Below, piece after piece: positions 1 to 8,591 of a stretch of DNA of 64,000 nucleotides; within the stretch, counting starts at the first letter, position 1; every line of letters begins with the position of its first letter. The translations under genes were made by a program, and so were the position numbers. The notes beneath the pieces are model-generated. The model did no database searches, was not told where the DNA came from, and worked only from the letters and a program-made list of their open reading frames with translations. Source of the stretch: an uncultured Verrucomicrobia subdivision 3 bacterium (GTDB taxonomy: Bacteria; Verrucomicrobiota; Verrucomicrobiia; Limisphaerales; UBA11358). The stretch is from assembly GCA_903917705.1 (NCBI GenBank), contig CAIXBQ010000012.1:24921-88920 (forward strand), given 5' to 3'.

Positions 1-1188
1 GTAGTCCGACTGCCACGGCGCCGGCAGCCGGTCGTTCCAGATGCCCTGCAAATTTGCCGGCAATCGCGCCGGGCGGCGGGAGCTACTCATCAGCAGATAC
101 CGGCCGAATTGAAAATGCAAGGCCACCAAGCCGGGATCGTTGGCACCCTTCCGGATGGCGGCGAGCCGCGCATCGGTGGGCAGCTTTTCCAGCGCCGGGT
201 CGGCCGTGCCAAGTTGCACGGAGACGCGATTGAACATGGCGCGGTGTTCGACCAGATGCGCTTCGAGCAATTGCGCCCATGATTTTTTTGCCGCCTTGGC
301 AAGAATCGCGTCGCAGATTTTCGCCGGCACAATCGCGCGGTCAAAGTTCATTTTGGCCAGGTTGTAATCTGTCGCGGCGGTGAAGAGGAGGACCGCCTCG
401 GTCGCGCCTTTGATATGCATCTGGTTTTCCTCGGCCAGCACGGCCCCTCGATCCACTTGCGCGAGCAAGCGGCCGGCAAATTTCATGTGCGCGCCGCCGG
501 GGCCGTGACCGCCGGGTTTTCCAGCGTGACCGCCGTCCTGGCCCTCCACATCCATGACCTGCCCATCGAGTTGCAGCCGCCCGCCAGCCGCAGCCTTCAC
601 CACGGCGTCAAGTTCGCGCGTGAGGCTCGCCTTGAAGTCGAGCGTGCCCGGCTGATCCGTTGTGACCCGGACCACCAGCACATCATCCGGCGCGGAAACC
701 AAGACCTCGCGCGTGATCGTGGCGCTGCCGCTGCGATAACTGACGCGGGCCAGTCCGTCGGCCAGTTGCAGTTCGCGCCGGTAAGCCGAGTTGGTTTCCG
801 CGCCGCCAAAATCCAGCCAGAGGTCACCCAGCGGCTGGTAGGAGCGGAAGCAGGTGGGCGTGGCGGTGAGATGGGCCAGTCCGTAGGCGTGGGCCTCGGC
901 ATTTTTTCCGGCGAAAATCAGCCGGCGCACTTCGGCGAGATGATTTGAAAAGTTTTCGGGATACGCGTCAACGGGACAACCGCCCCAAAGACTTTCTTCA
1001 TTGAGCTGCATACGCTCTTTGGCACCGCCGCCAAAAACCATCGCGCCCAAGCGCCCGTTGCCCAGCGGCAGCGCCTCGTTCCAATTCGCGGCGGGCTGGT
1101 TGAACCAGATCCGCGGCGGCTCTTGAGCAGCGGCAGTCAAGGTCAGGCACACCCACCCGACTGCAAAAAGAAAACGGCTCTTTTCCAT
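1..1188 (-). CDS. GH95-family alpha-L-fucosidase-like glycoside hydrolase, partial (3' end beyond window)
   Basis: The frame runs without a stop from an ATG at 1188 to the left edge, giving the first 396 residues. A hydrophobic signal peptide (about residues 1-21, ending near TAAAQ) implies export. The next residues, WNEALPLGNGRLGAMVFGG, are the hallmark start of the GH65-like N-terminal domain of GH95 fucosidases, and the fragment ends in NLQGIWND, which opens the catalytic (alpha/alpha)6 region. GH95 enzymes release alpha-1,2-linked L-fucose or L-galactose; the catalytic Glu/Asn/Asp lie beyond the visible part. It follows a sulfatase gene by 30 bp on the same strand, so it is probably the distal gene of the glycan-degradation operon. 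Family call is firm; substrate is inferred. Confidence 0.88.
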   Translation of the reverse strand, partial: MEKSRFLFAVGWVCLTLTAAAQEPPRIWFNQPAANWNEALPLGNGRLGAMVFGGGAKERMQLNEESLWGGCPVDAYPENFSNHLAEVRRLIFAGKNAEAHAYGLAHLTATPTCFRSYQPLGDLWLDFGGAETNSAYRRELQLADGLARVSYRSGSATITREVLVSAPDDVLVVRVTTDQPGTLDFKASLTRELDAVVKAAAGGRLQLDGQVMDVEGQDGGHAGKPGGHGPGGAHMKFAGRLLAQVDRGAVLAEENQMHIKGATEAVLLFTAATDYNLAKMNFDRAIVPAKICDAILAKAAKKSWAQLLEAHLVEHRAMFNRVSVQLGTADPALEKLPTDARLAAIRKGANDPGLVALHFQFGRYLLMSSSRRPARLPANLQGIWNDRLPAPWQSDY

Positions 1189-1218
1189 GAAGAATGAATT
1201 CACCGCCCCCCTCGTTCG

Positions 1219-2703
1219 TTACTCATCGCTGGCATTCTTGTCTTTGGCGGCGGCATCCCGTTTGGGCGTGACGTAAGGCCCAGTGCCTTCGCCGGCCCAC
1301 GCGAGATCGGCCTTCATCGCGGGGTGGTCGGCATAGGGGTCTTTGAATTTTTTTGCATAGTCCGTCAAGGCTCGTGCCAGTTCGCGCATTGGCTCGCGCG
1401 ACCGGGGTTCGGAGAAAATGTTTTTCATCTCGAACGGGTCCTGTTCCAGATCGAACAAGTCCGGATCATGGTCGGGATAGACGACGAACTTGAATCGGGT
1501 CGACACAGCCATGAGCCAGTGGCCATAGGCGTTGCGGGAAAACACCACGTTCTTCCAATCCGCCGGCGCTTGGCCGCTGAGAAATAGCGCGGCGCAGTCA
1601 CGACCCTCGTCGTGTTCGTCGCGTGGCAGACCGAGCAGACTTAAAATAGTTGGCTTGAAGTCCACGGTGTCGAGCGCGTCGTGGAGAACGGTTCCGGGGC
1701 TGATTTTCCCCGGATAATCGATGATGAACGGAATGCGCGCGGAGGCCTCGTAGGGATAGCCTTTATTGATGAGGCTGTGTTCGCCGGCCATCTCGCCGTG
1801 GTCGGACGTGAAAATGACGATGGTGTTGTCCAGCACGCCGGCGGTTTTCAGCGCGTCGAGGATTTTGCCGACGTTGTCGTCAATGCACTTCACCATGCCG
1901 AAGTAGCGGGGCATGTTTTTCATGATCCCCTTGCCATTCGCCGAGCTGGGCAGGTGGAAATTGTAATTTGTGAACATCGTGTCATAAGGCGGCCGCACGG
2001 TGTTGGGATCGTGCGGGTCGGGAATGGCGAGCATGAAACAAAAGGGTTCATGCTGATGGGCCTGGATGAACGCCACCGCTTTGTCGGCCAGAAAATCAGT
2101 GGTGTAGGACTTCGCATCCGCCCCGGCGACGGCATAGGTCGGCGCACCTTTCGGGTTGCGGGCCTTGACCGCCGGGCCATTGGTGGTGTCTTCGAGCTGC
2201 TTCAAATGGCCACGGTTGAACATGTAACGGTTGTCGGTAAAACCCAAATGGCGGGCAGGCGTCCAGCCGGGCCGGGCGGGGCCATCCACGTGCAGCTTGC
2301 CGGCGTAGCCGGTCGCATAGCCGTTGCGGCGGAGGACCTCGGCAAACGTCAACACGTCATCGCGCAGAGCCATGTCGTTGGCGGGGGCGCCGGTGTTCTG
2401 TGGGTAACAACCGGTGAGAAAGGAGGCACGCGACGGCGTGCATACCGGCGAGGCGGCATAGAACCGATCGCAGATTACGCCGCGCCGAGCCAGCGAATCA
2501 ACGTGCGGCGTCTCAACCGCAATGCCGTCGCCCCAGACGAACGCCTCCTCCTTTGACAGCAGTGCCCGGTAACAGCCGAGGGTGCGGAAGTTTTGCTCGT
2601 CGGTGTGGATGATGAGCAGGTTGGGTTTGGCCGCCCAGGCTGCACCAGTCACGGCCAGCAACCCCGCACCGACGGCCATCAACCGCGAAACGTTTGATTG
2701 CAT
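1219..2703 (-). CDS. S1-family sulfatase
   Basis: A 494-aa exported sulfatase with a signal peptide at about residues 1-24 ending AAWA. It hydrolyses sulfate esters, presumably on a polysaccharide, in the periplasm or outside the cell. The formylglycine motif CTPSR is at residues 88-92, so Cys88 would be oxidised by a maturase (none seen in the window). Metal-binding signatures are present at the N-terminus (HTDEQ, about 33-37) and in the middle (FTSDHGEMAGEH). Length is normal for S1 sulfatases. It lies 48 bp downstream of the protease-thioredoxin fusion gene and 30 bp upstream of the GH95 gene. Subfamily and target sulfate position cannot be told from reading alone. Confidence 0.93.
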   Translation of the reverse strand: MQSNVSRLMAVGAGLLAVTGAAWAAKPNLLIIHTDEQNFRTLGCYRALLSKEEAFVWGDGIAVETPHVDSLARRGVICDRFYAASPVCTPSRASFLTGCYPQNTGAPANDMALRDDVLTFAEVLRRNGYATGYAGKLHVDGPARPGWTPARHLGFTDNRYMFNRGHLKQLEDTTNGPAVKARNPKGAPTYAVAGADAKSYTTDFLADKAVAFIQAHQHEPFCFMLAIPDPHDPNTVRPPYDTMFTNYNFHLPSSANGKGIMKNMPRYFGMVKCIDDNVGKILDALKTAGVLDNTIVIFTSDHGEMAGEHSLINKGYPYEASARIPFIIDYPGKISPGTVLHDALDTVDFKPTILSLLGLPRDEHDEGRDCAALFLSGQAPADWKNVVFSRNAYGHWLMAVSTRFKFVVYPDHDPDLFDLEQDPFEMKNIFSEPRSREPMRELARALTDYAKKFKDPYADHPAMKADLAWAGEGTGPYVTPKRDAAAKDKNASDE

Positions 2704-2751
2704 GTAATCAATTTAATCTAAATTAGAGGCGCCCAATAGAATAATGCGAGT

Positions 2752-5700
2752 TTACTGAATCTTACGCGCGAAGGCCGCGCCGGAAACGATGCCCCGGAGC
2801 GCGCTGACCGGAATGCAGTTCCGGATGGTCATCTGAAAATTTTCCTGCACGCCCTGCTCCTCGTCGTAATAAACCGACTGCGTGTTGTCCACCACGCCGA
2901 TGACGGCGCCGGTCTCGTCGCACACCGGCGCGCCGCTGGAACCTTTGGCAAAATCCGCCGTGATGCTCATGAAACGAACCAACCCCTTGCGGCCTTTCTG
3001 CTGGGTCTGACGCGAGACAATGCCGGTGGAGGCCGCAAAGAGATGCTGGCTGGGATTGCTGACGATCACCACGGGAGTTCCGGCGGGCGCATCCGCCCGG
3101 GCGAGCGGGACGGGCGTGTAGCCATCACCACCCACCTGTAACACCACGAGGTCCTCGACCGGGTCGCAGGCCAGAATGTCTCGCACGGCACAAATGTGTC
3201 CGTCCCGGGTGAGCACCGACAGGCCAAGCCCATTGGTGCGGCTGCTGCCGAGCACATGAAAGCTGGTGACGAACGCGCCCGATTTGGTGATGAAAAAACC
3301 GCTCGCAGTGCTCATGCTCACCTTTTCCCCCGTGCTGGCTTGACGGAAGCAAACAACGAGACCAACAGAAGGCTCAAGGCAGGCAACGACACCGGCGGTG
3401 TCCAGCTTGCGGGACGACGGCGCGGGCAGTTTCAAACCGCACGACTTGGCATCCAATCGGTCGCCCCAATTGGCAAGGATGCCGGGCTGCTTCAGAAGTT
3501 TGCGGCCTTCGATTTCCAGAAACTGCATGGACGCCGCATCATTGATCGGCTCGCCCAGCCGGGGCGGGGCCGGCGGATTCAGTCCCCGCACCATCACGGC
3601 TGAGGTGCGATTAGTGGCTCGAACCGAAGAATCCGGCCGGGGTAAAGTTGACGCCGGCGATTTGGCTTTTCTATATGTTTCAAGATCGGTCTGGAGTCGT
3701 TGCCGGATTGTTTTGTCAGTGTCGGCGGGCGATTCGCTGATTGCCTTGGTCTGAAGTTCAACGGCCATTTCATTGTCACCTTGAAGCATTTTCACGCGCG
3801 CCAGGGTCAAGGTGAAACTATGGCCGGTTGGCCCGCCCTGCGCATACCCGTCCTGCGCAAGTTTGGCCGCGAGGGCGAGGGCGGGACCTTTCACGTTCGG
3901 GACGTGGGCGAGTTTATCCGCGATGGTCAATTGCACAATGAGTTCATGCGGATTGGACGCCATCACGTCATTGGAAAACTTGACGGCGCCGTCGAAGTCT
4001 TGCCGGGCGATGAACAGGTCCAAACGCGAAAGCTGATACATCAGCCGGATGGTCGCCGGTTCGAAGTTTTCCGTCGCCTTGTCGATCTTGGCCAGCGTGG
4101 CCTCGGCCGCTTCCCATTGCGCGGCGGCGAGCTGGCGCGAAAAACCAACCTGCAGTGAACGCAACTGGCCGGCAACGGTGTTGGCCGACTGCTTTTCCTC
4201 ACGGGCCGCCGCTTGGGCCGCCTTTTGCAGGTCAAACTTGCCGGCCAGGACATCTTCCACCAGAGCCGGTGTCAAATTCATGGGATGCCCAATCCAGACA
4301 ATCCGGCCCTGCTGGTTCACGATGAAGGCGGAGGGAATTCCATTCTGCCCCGAGGCCGTCATCCAGGTGTCGGCCATCGCCCCCTTGCCGCCACCGGTCT
4401 TGTCATCCAGCGCCACGCGGTAGGACATTTTGTCGCCCATCCGCTTTACAAATGGCCCCGGCAGCGCATCATCCTGCTCCCAGCAATCCTGCCCGATTAT
4501 GACCAGATTCTTATCCTTGAATTGCTGATACAGTTCGTTGAGGTGCGGGATCGAGGCCCGGCACGGGCCGCACCAGGTCGCCCAGAACTCCACGATGTAA
4601 ACCCGGTTGCTGGCAAACTCCGTGACCGGCTCGCCTTGAATCCATTTGCCGCACGCCAGCTTCGGGGCCGGGTCGCCAACCTTGAGCCGGGAGCTGCCCG
4701 CGGACTGCGGTTCTGGAGCGGCGGTTGGTGGTGAAACCGTTTCGCCGGCGGCCGGGTCGGCGTCTTTGCTGGCAAACGTCTTGCCGGTGACGGTGGTGAG
4801 CGCCTTTTCGATGGCGGGTGCCAGCGCTTGGCCGCGAATCGTGTCGTCCGCGAGTATGGCACCGGTGTTGCCGTCCACCAGGATCATGTGCGGAATGGCC
4901 CGGATGCCATAGAGTTTAGCCACTTCCGCCTCCCAGAACTTGCCGTCGCAGACCTGCGGCCAGGTCATGTTTTTCCTTTTGGTGAAGTCGGCGAGCAGCG
5001 GCACACCTGCTTCGCGGTCCAGGCTGATGCCGAGGATTTCCAGGCCCTGCTCGTGATATTTTTCGTAAGCCTTCGCCACATTGGGAACTTCCGCAATGCA
5101 CGGGCCGCACCACTGGGCCCAGAAATCCAGCAGCACGACCTTGCCCTTGTAATCGCCGGGAAACTTCACCGTCTTGCCGTCGGTGCGCCGGGCGGTGAAC
5201 TCGGGCGCCTTCCGGCCGGGGCTCAGGTTGGGGCCGGCCGACGCCGGCTTCGCAACGGCCACGATTTGTAAGGTGCCATCGGGAGTCAGATTGGTCATGG
5301 CCCACCATTGGTCGTCCACCTCGAACGGCCGGAATACGCTGAAGCTGGTGCCTTTGCCGAGGGACCGGCCGGTGTTCGTTACGTCCAGCCAGAGCAAAGG
5401 CGTGGTCATGAGACTTCCGCCGAGGTGGAAATCGCCCGCACCGCTCCCATCCTCCAGCACGGCCGGGATGACTTTGCCGCCAAGCTTGACTTCCCCCGCC
5501 ATGCCAAAATCGCTGTAATGATACAGCTTGGGCGGCAATGCGCTGCCGCCCCAGGTTTCAGGCCCGTAAAAATTGACCTGCCCGCGTCTCGGCCCGGAGG
5601 CGAAGGGAATCACCACGGTGGCGCGGCCGCTCCACGAAGTACTATCGCCGCCGTCCTGGCCCACATAAATTCCATTGGTCCAAGTGCAGGGTGGATCGTC

Positions 5701-6063
5701 GGTGAAATCACCGTTGGCATTGCCATCCACGAACAGGCGCTGCGTCTGGTTGTCGGCAACATCAAGGATGACGCCGATGGTGACGGCGGCATTGGACGGA
5801 CCCATTTCAAATGCTCCGTAAAGCGGTGCGTGCAGGCCAGCCGGTGCCTGCTTGAAACCGGCCGGCACCTGGGCGGAAAGGCCGATGGCGTGAGGCCGCT
5901 GTCCGCTGACAATTTGATGGATGCCTGATTCCTGCCATTTGAAGTGGTAGGTTTCCGGCTCTTGCGCCCAAAGCGGCAAGCCGAGCACCAAGACGAGTGC
6001 GCATAAGCCGGATCCCGCGCGCGAGGTGCTGAAAAACCCGGCCGGTAGTGGATTTGATTTCAT
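2752..6063 (-). CDS. Exported three-part fusion: two TlpA/ResA thioredoxin domains plus C-terminal trypsin/HtrA-like protease
   Basis: An 1103-aa protein with an N-terminal signal segment (about 15-34, LPLWAQ). Residues 35-285 form an unrecognised domain with an EF-hand-like acidic loop (DGNANGDFTDD, about 113-123). Thioredoxin-like domain 1 has WCGPC at 318-322 and domain 2 has WCGPC at 497-501, each followed by a family-typical cis-Pro segment. A helical, TPR-like stretch spans about 630-800. The C-terminus (about 885-1095) resembles a chymotrypsin-fold protease with a plausible triad of His936 (TSFHVL), Asp971 (DPVEDLVVL) and Ser1043 (KGSSGAPV). The two halves match the two genes just upstream (6084-7271 and 7290-8573) in the same order, so this looks like a fused duplicate plus protease. 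Predicted role: periplasmic thiol redox chemistry coupled to proteolysis; this is inference. Confidence 0.9.
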   Translation of the reverse strand: MKSNPLPAGFFSTSRAGSGLCALVLVLGLPLWAQEPETYHFKWQESGIHQIVSGQRPHAIGLSAQVPAGFKQAPAGLHAPLYGAFEMGPSNAAVTIGVILDVADNQTQRLFVDGNANGDFTDDPPCTWTNGIYVGQDGGDSTSWSGRATVVIPFASGPRRGQVNFYGPETWGGSALPPKLYHYSDFGMAGEVKLGGKVIPAVLEDGSGAGDFHLGGSLMTTPLLWLDVTNTGRSLGKGTSFSVFRPFEVDDQWWAMTNLTPDGTLQIVAVAKPASAGPNLSPGRKAPEFTARRTDGKTVKFPGDYKGKVVLLDFWAQWCGPCIAEVPNVAKAYEKYHEQGLEILGISLDREAGVPLLADFTKRKNMTWPQVCDGKFWEAEVAKLYGIRAIPHMILVDGNTGAILADDTIRGQALAPAIEKALTTVTGKTFASKDADPAAGETVSPPTAAPEPQSAGSSRLKVGDPAPKLACGKWIQGEPVTEFASNRVYIVEFWATWCGPCRASIPHLNELYQQFKDKNLVIIGQDCWEQDDALPGPFVKRMGDKMSYRVALDDKTGGGKGAMADTWMTASGQNGIPSAFIVNQQGRIVWIGHPMNLTPALVEDVLAGKFDLQKAAQAAAREEKQSANTVAGQLRSLQVGFSRQLAAAQWEAAEATLAKIDKATENFEPATIRLMYQLSRLDLFIARQDFDGAVKFSNDVMASNPHELIVQLTIADKLAHVPNVKGPALALAAKLAQDGYAQGGPTGHSFTLTLARVKMLQGDNEMAVELQTKAISESPADTDKTIRQRLQTDLETYRKAKSPASTLPRPDSSVRATNRTSAVMVRGLNPPAPPRLGEPINDAASMQFLEIEGRKLLKQPGILANWGDRLDAKSCGLKLPAPSSRKLDTAGVVACLEPSVGLVVCFRQASTGEKVSMSTASGFFITKSGAFVTSFHVLGSSRTNGLGLSVLTRDGHICAVRDILACDPVEDLVVLQVGGDGYTPVPLARADAPAGTPVVIVSNPSQHLFAASTGIVSRQTQQKGRKGLVRFMSITADFAKGSSGAPVCDETGAVIGVVDNTQSVYYDEEQGVQENFQMTIRNCIPVSALRGIVSGAAFARKIQ

Positions 6064-6083
6064 GTTATGGAAGCCCCTTCAAT

Positions 6084-7271
6084 TCACTTGGACGCTGACG
6101 CTGGCGGCAGCTTGCCCGCTTGGTAAGCCTCAAGCACGGCTTGGTATTGTCGACGGGTGGCTTCGGGCGTTTTGTCCGATAACTCGGCCAGCATCTTGGT
6201 TTGATATTCCACCGCCTTCGCCTGGTCTCCCTGGATCATCTTCACTCGGGCCAGAAGCGAAAGGAAAATGTTGCCAATCTGGCCACCGCTCGCATACCCG
6301 GTTTGTGCGGCTTTTTCGGCCAGATCCAGCGCCGGCCCTTTCAGCTCCGGAAGGTTGGCAAACTCGGCGGCGATGGTTAGCTGGACCGAGATATCACGAG
6401 GGCTGGATTCCAGCGCGGCGGTGCCGATTTTGACGGCTCCGTCCAAATCCTTCCTGGCCAGCAAGAGGCGCATGCGCATCAGGCTCGGTCGCGCATTGGT
6501 GCCCGGTGACTGGCTGTGCGCCAGACTGTCCAATTTGATCAGCGTGGCCTCGGCTTCGTCCCACTGGGAAGCGGAGAGCTGGCGGTTGAAGGCAACCTGG
6601 AGCGACCGGACTTGGCTGGCCAAAGCCTGATTTGCAACCTGCTTCTCGCGCTCAACCGCCTGAATTTTAGCCGCCTTTTGCAGGTCGTGCTTACCCGCCA
6701 GAATATCTTCAAGCAGACCCGGATCCATTTTCATGGGATGGCCCATCCAGGCGATTTTGCCTTGCCGATCCACGATGAAGGCGGAAGGAATTCCGTTCTG
6801 CCCGGAGGCCGCCATCCAGGTCCCGGCCATCGCACCCCGCCCGCCGCCGGTCTTGTCATCCAGCGCGACACGATAGGTCATCTTTTCGCCCATTTTCTTC
6901 ACGAACGGTTCCGGCAGCGCATCATCCCGCTCCCAGCAATCCTGGCCTATGACGATCACATCCTTGTCCTTGAATTGCTGATACAATTCATTGAGATGCG
7001 GAATCGACGCCTTGCACGGACCGCACCAGGTCGCCCAGAACTCCACGATGTAAACCTTGTTGGTCGCGAACTCCGTGACCGGGTCGCCCTGAATCCACCT
7101 GCCCATCGCTAGCTTCGGGGCGGGATCGCCGACGCTGAGGAGCGGGCGGGCCGGGTGGTTCGTTTCTGCGGCGGCGGTCGGATCGGTGACCTGGTCAGCC
7201 GCCTTGGCCGAGGTTAAGGCGGCGACCATTGCCAGCAACGTCATGGTGAGTTTGGATGTTTTTGAGTGCAT
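6084..7271 (-). CDS. TlpA/ResA-family thiol-disulfide oxidoreductase with helical C-terminal region
   Basis: A 395-aa protein with a signal peptide (about 1-25, ending SAKAAD). A thioredoxin-like domain has the redox motif WCGPC at 82-86, followed by an insert with GQDCWERDDALP and a conserved PSAFIVD segment near the expected cis-proline. The C-terminal ~200 residues are helical and TPR-like. It is strikingly similar to residues ~455-800 of the large fusion protein downstream: both contain VGDPAPKLA, then TEFA and the same insert. It lies 18 bp after the previous gene and 20 bp before the fusion gene, so the three are probably co-transcribed. The thioredoxin fold is clear; its substrate is unknown. 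Confidence 0.9.
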   Translation of the reverse strand: MHSKTSKLTMTLLAMVAALTSAKAADQVTDPTAAAETNHPARPLLSVGDPAPKLAMGRWIQGDPVTEFATNKVYIVEFWATWCGPCKASIPHLNELYQQFKDKDVIVIGQDCWERDDALPEPFVKKMGEKMTYRVALDDKTGGGRGAMAGTWMAASGQNGIPSAFIVDRQGKIAWMGHPMKMDPGLLEDILAGKHDLQKAAKIQAVEREKQVANQALASQVRSLQVAFNRQLSASQWDEAEATLIKLDSLAHSQSPGTNARPSLMRMRLLLARKDLDGAVKIGTAALESSPRDISVQLTIAAEFANLPELKGPALDLAEKAAQTGYASGGQIGNIFLSLLARVKMIQGDQAKAVEYQTKMLAELSDKTPEATRRQYQAVLEAYQAGKLPPASASK

Positions 7272-7289
7272 AGAGCTGTTGGTATCAGG

Positions 7290-8573
7290 TTATTTCTTTT
7301 TTCCAGCCAGCGCCTTTTCGATGGCGGGCGCGAGGGTTTCGCCGCGAATTTTGTCAGCGAGGATCAAGCCCGTGTCGCCGTCCACCAGCACCATGTGCGG
7401 GATGGATTGGATACCGTAGAGTTTGGCCACTGCTGCGTCCCAGAATTTGCCGTCGTAAACCTGCGGCCAGGGCATGCTCTTTTTTTTGGTGAAATCGCCC
7501 AGCTTCGTTTCCCATTCCGCTTTGTCGAGGCTCACACCCAGCACTTCCAGTCCGCGGTCGTGGAAGGTCCCGTAGTTCCTGACCACGTTGGGCAATTCGG
7601 CCACGCACGGACCGCACCAGGTCGCCCAGAAATCCAATAGCACCACCTTGCCGGCATAGTCACCGGGAAACTTCACCGTCTTTCCGCCAAGCAATTTGCC
7701 GGTGAACGCCGGCGCTTTTTGGCCCGGACTCAAATCCACCGCTGGCGCGGCGGCCTTTGGCACCGGCTGGCTGGACGCCACGATCTGAAAGTCGCCGCCC
7801 AGGGTGAGATTGGTGACACACCACCATTTGCCGTTCACTTCAAACGGCCGCTGGGCCGGGGCGGTGTAGCCCAGCCGGTGGGTTCGTGGATTCGTGATAC
7901 CCAGCCACAAACTGGGGTTCGCCATCGGATCCTGATCCAGCCGGAAATGGCCCAGATTGCCTGAATCCTCCAAAATCGCCGGGATGATCTGCCCGTCGAT
8001 TTTCACATCGCCCGCCAATCCGTAGTCGGTATAAAACATGAGTGCCGGGGGGGCGGGTTTGTGCCCGCCCGTTTGGCCGATATAGAATTTCAATTTCCCG
8101 GGGCGCAGACCACCGGCAAAAGGGATGCTCACCATGGCGTCGGCTTTAAACTCAACCTTTTCAGCCCCATCGCGGGTGATATAGGTCTTGTTCGTGCAGA
8201 CGCACGGCGGATCGTCGGTGAAATCGCCGTTGGCGTTGCTGTCCACGAATAGACGGGTGAGCTGACCGTCCGGCGCATCGGCAATGATGAGGAATGTGGC
8301 CGGGGCATTCGGCGGGCCAAGCTTGATGGCGCCATAGAGGGGGGCGCGCAAACCTTCCGGGGCGCGCTTCAGTCCTTCCGGCGCCCCGGAATGAATCATC
8401 ACGGCGGCAGGCCGTTCGCTGGTATCCTGCTCGTGAACGCCGGAGGATTGCCACGCGAGGTGGATCGTGTCCTGGGCCCAGAGCGGCAAACCGAGGAGCA
8501 GGGTGAGAGCGATCAAGCCGGCACCCGCGAGGACAGAGTTAGCGGCAGGCATTGAAGTTTGATTGGATTTCAT
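7290..8573 (-). CDS. Exported TlpA/ResA-family thioredoxin protein with N-terminal EF-hand-like domain
   Basis: A 427-aa protein with a signal peptide (about 10-34, LPLWAQ, shared word for word with the fusion protein). Residues 35-275 are an unrecognised domain containing the acidic loop DSNANGDFTDD (about 111-121), reminiscent of a calcium loop. The C-terminal thioredoxin-like domain carries WCGPC at 319-323, preceded by LSPGQKAPAF and KVVLLDFWAT. It aligns along its whole length with residues 1-425 of the 1103-aa fusion protein. It starts 18 bp downstream of the GH20 hexosaminidase gene, so it appears to be part of the glycan operon. A role in periplasmic disulfide handling is inferred from the family. 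Confidence 0.9.
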   Translation of the reverse strand: MKSNQTSMPAANSVLAGAGLIALTLLLGLPLWAQDTIHLAWQSSGVHEQDTSERPAAVMIHSGAPEGLKRAPEGLRAPLYGAIKLGPPNAPATFLIIADAPDGQLTRLFVDSNANGDFTDDPPCVCTNKTYITRDGAEKVEFKADAMVSIPFAGGLRPGKLKFYIGQTGGHKPAPPALMFYTDYGLAGDVKIDGQIIPAILEDSGNLGHFRLDQDPMANPSLWLGITNPRTHRLGYTAPAQRPFEVNGKWWCVTNLTLGGDFQIVASSQPVPKAAAPAVDLSPGQKAPAFTGKLLGGKTVKFPGDYAGKVVLLDFWATWCGPCVAELPNVVRNYGTFHDRGLEVLGVSLDKAEWETKLGDFTKKKSMPWPQVYDGKFWDAAVAKLYGIQSIPHMVLVDGDTGLILADKIRGETLAPAIEKALAGKKK

Positions 8574-8591
8574 AGAATTACAGCAGTTGAA

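Noticed and set aside
415-948. 177-codon plus-strand frame opposite the GH95 gene
   Set aside because: It is the antisense shadow of the real minus-strand gene; the minus frame carries clear GH95 motifs.
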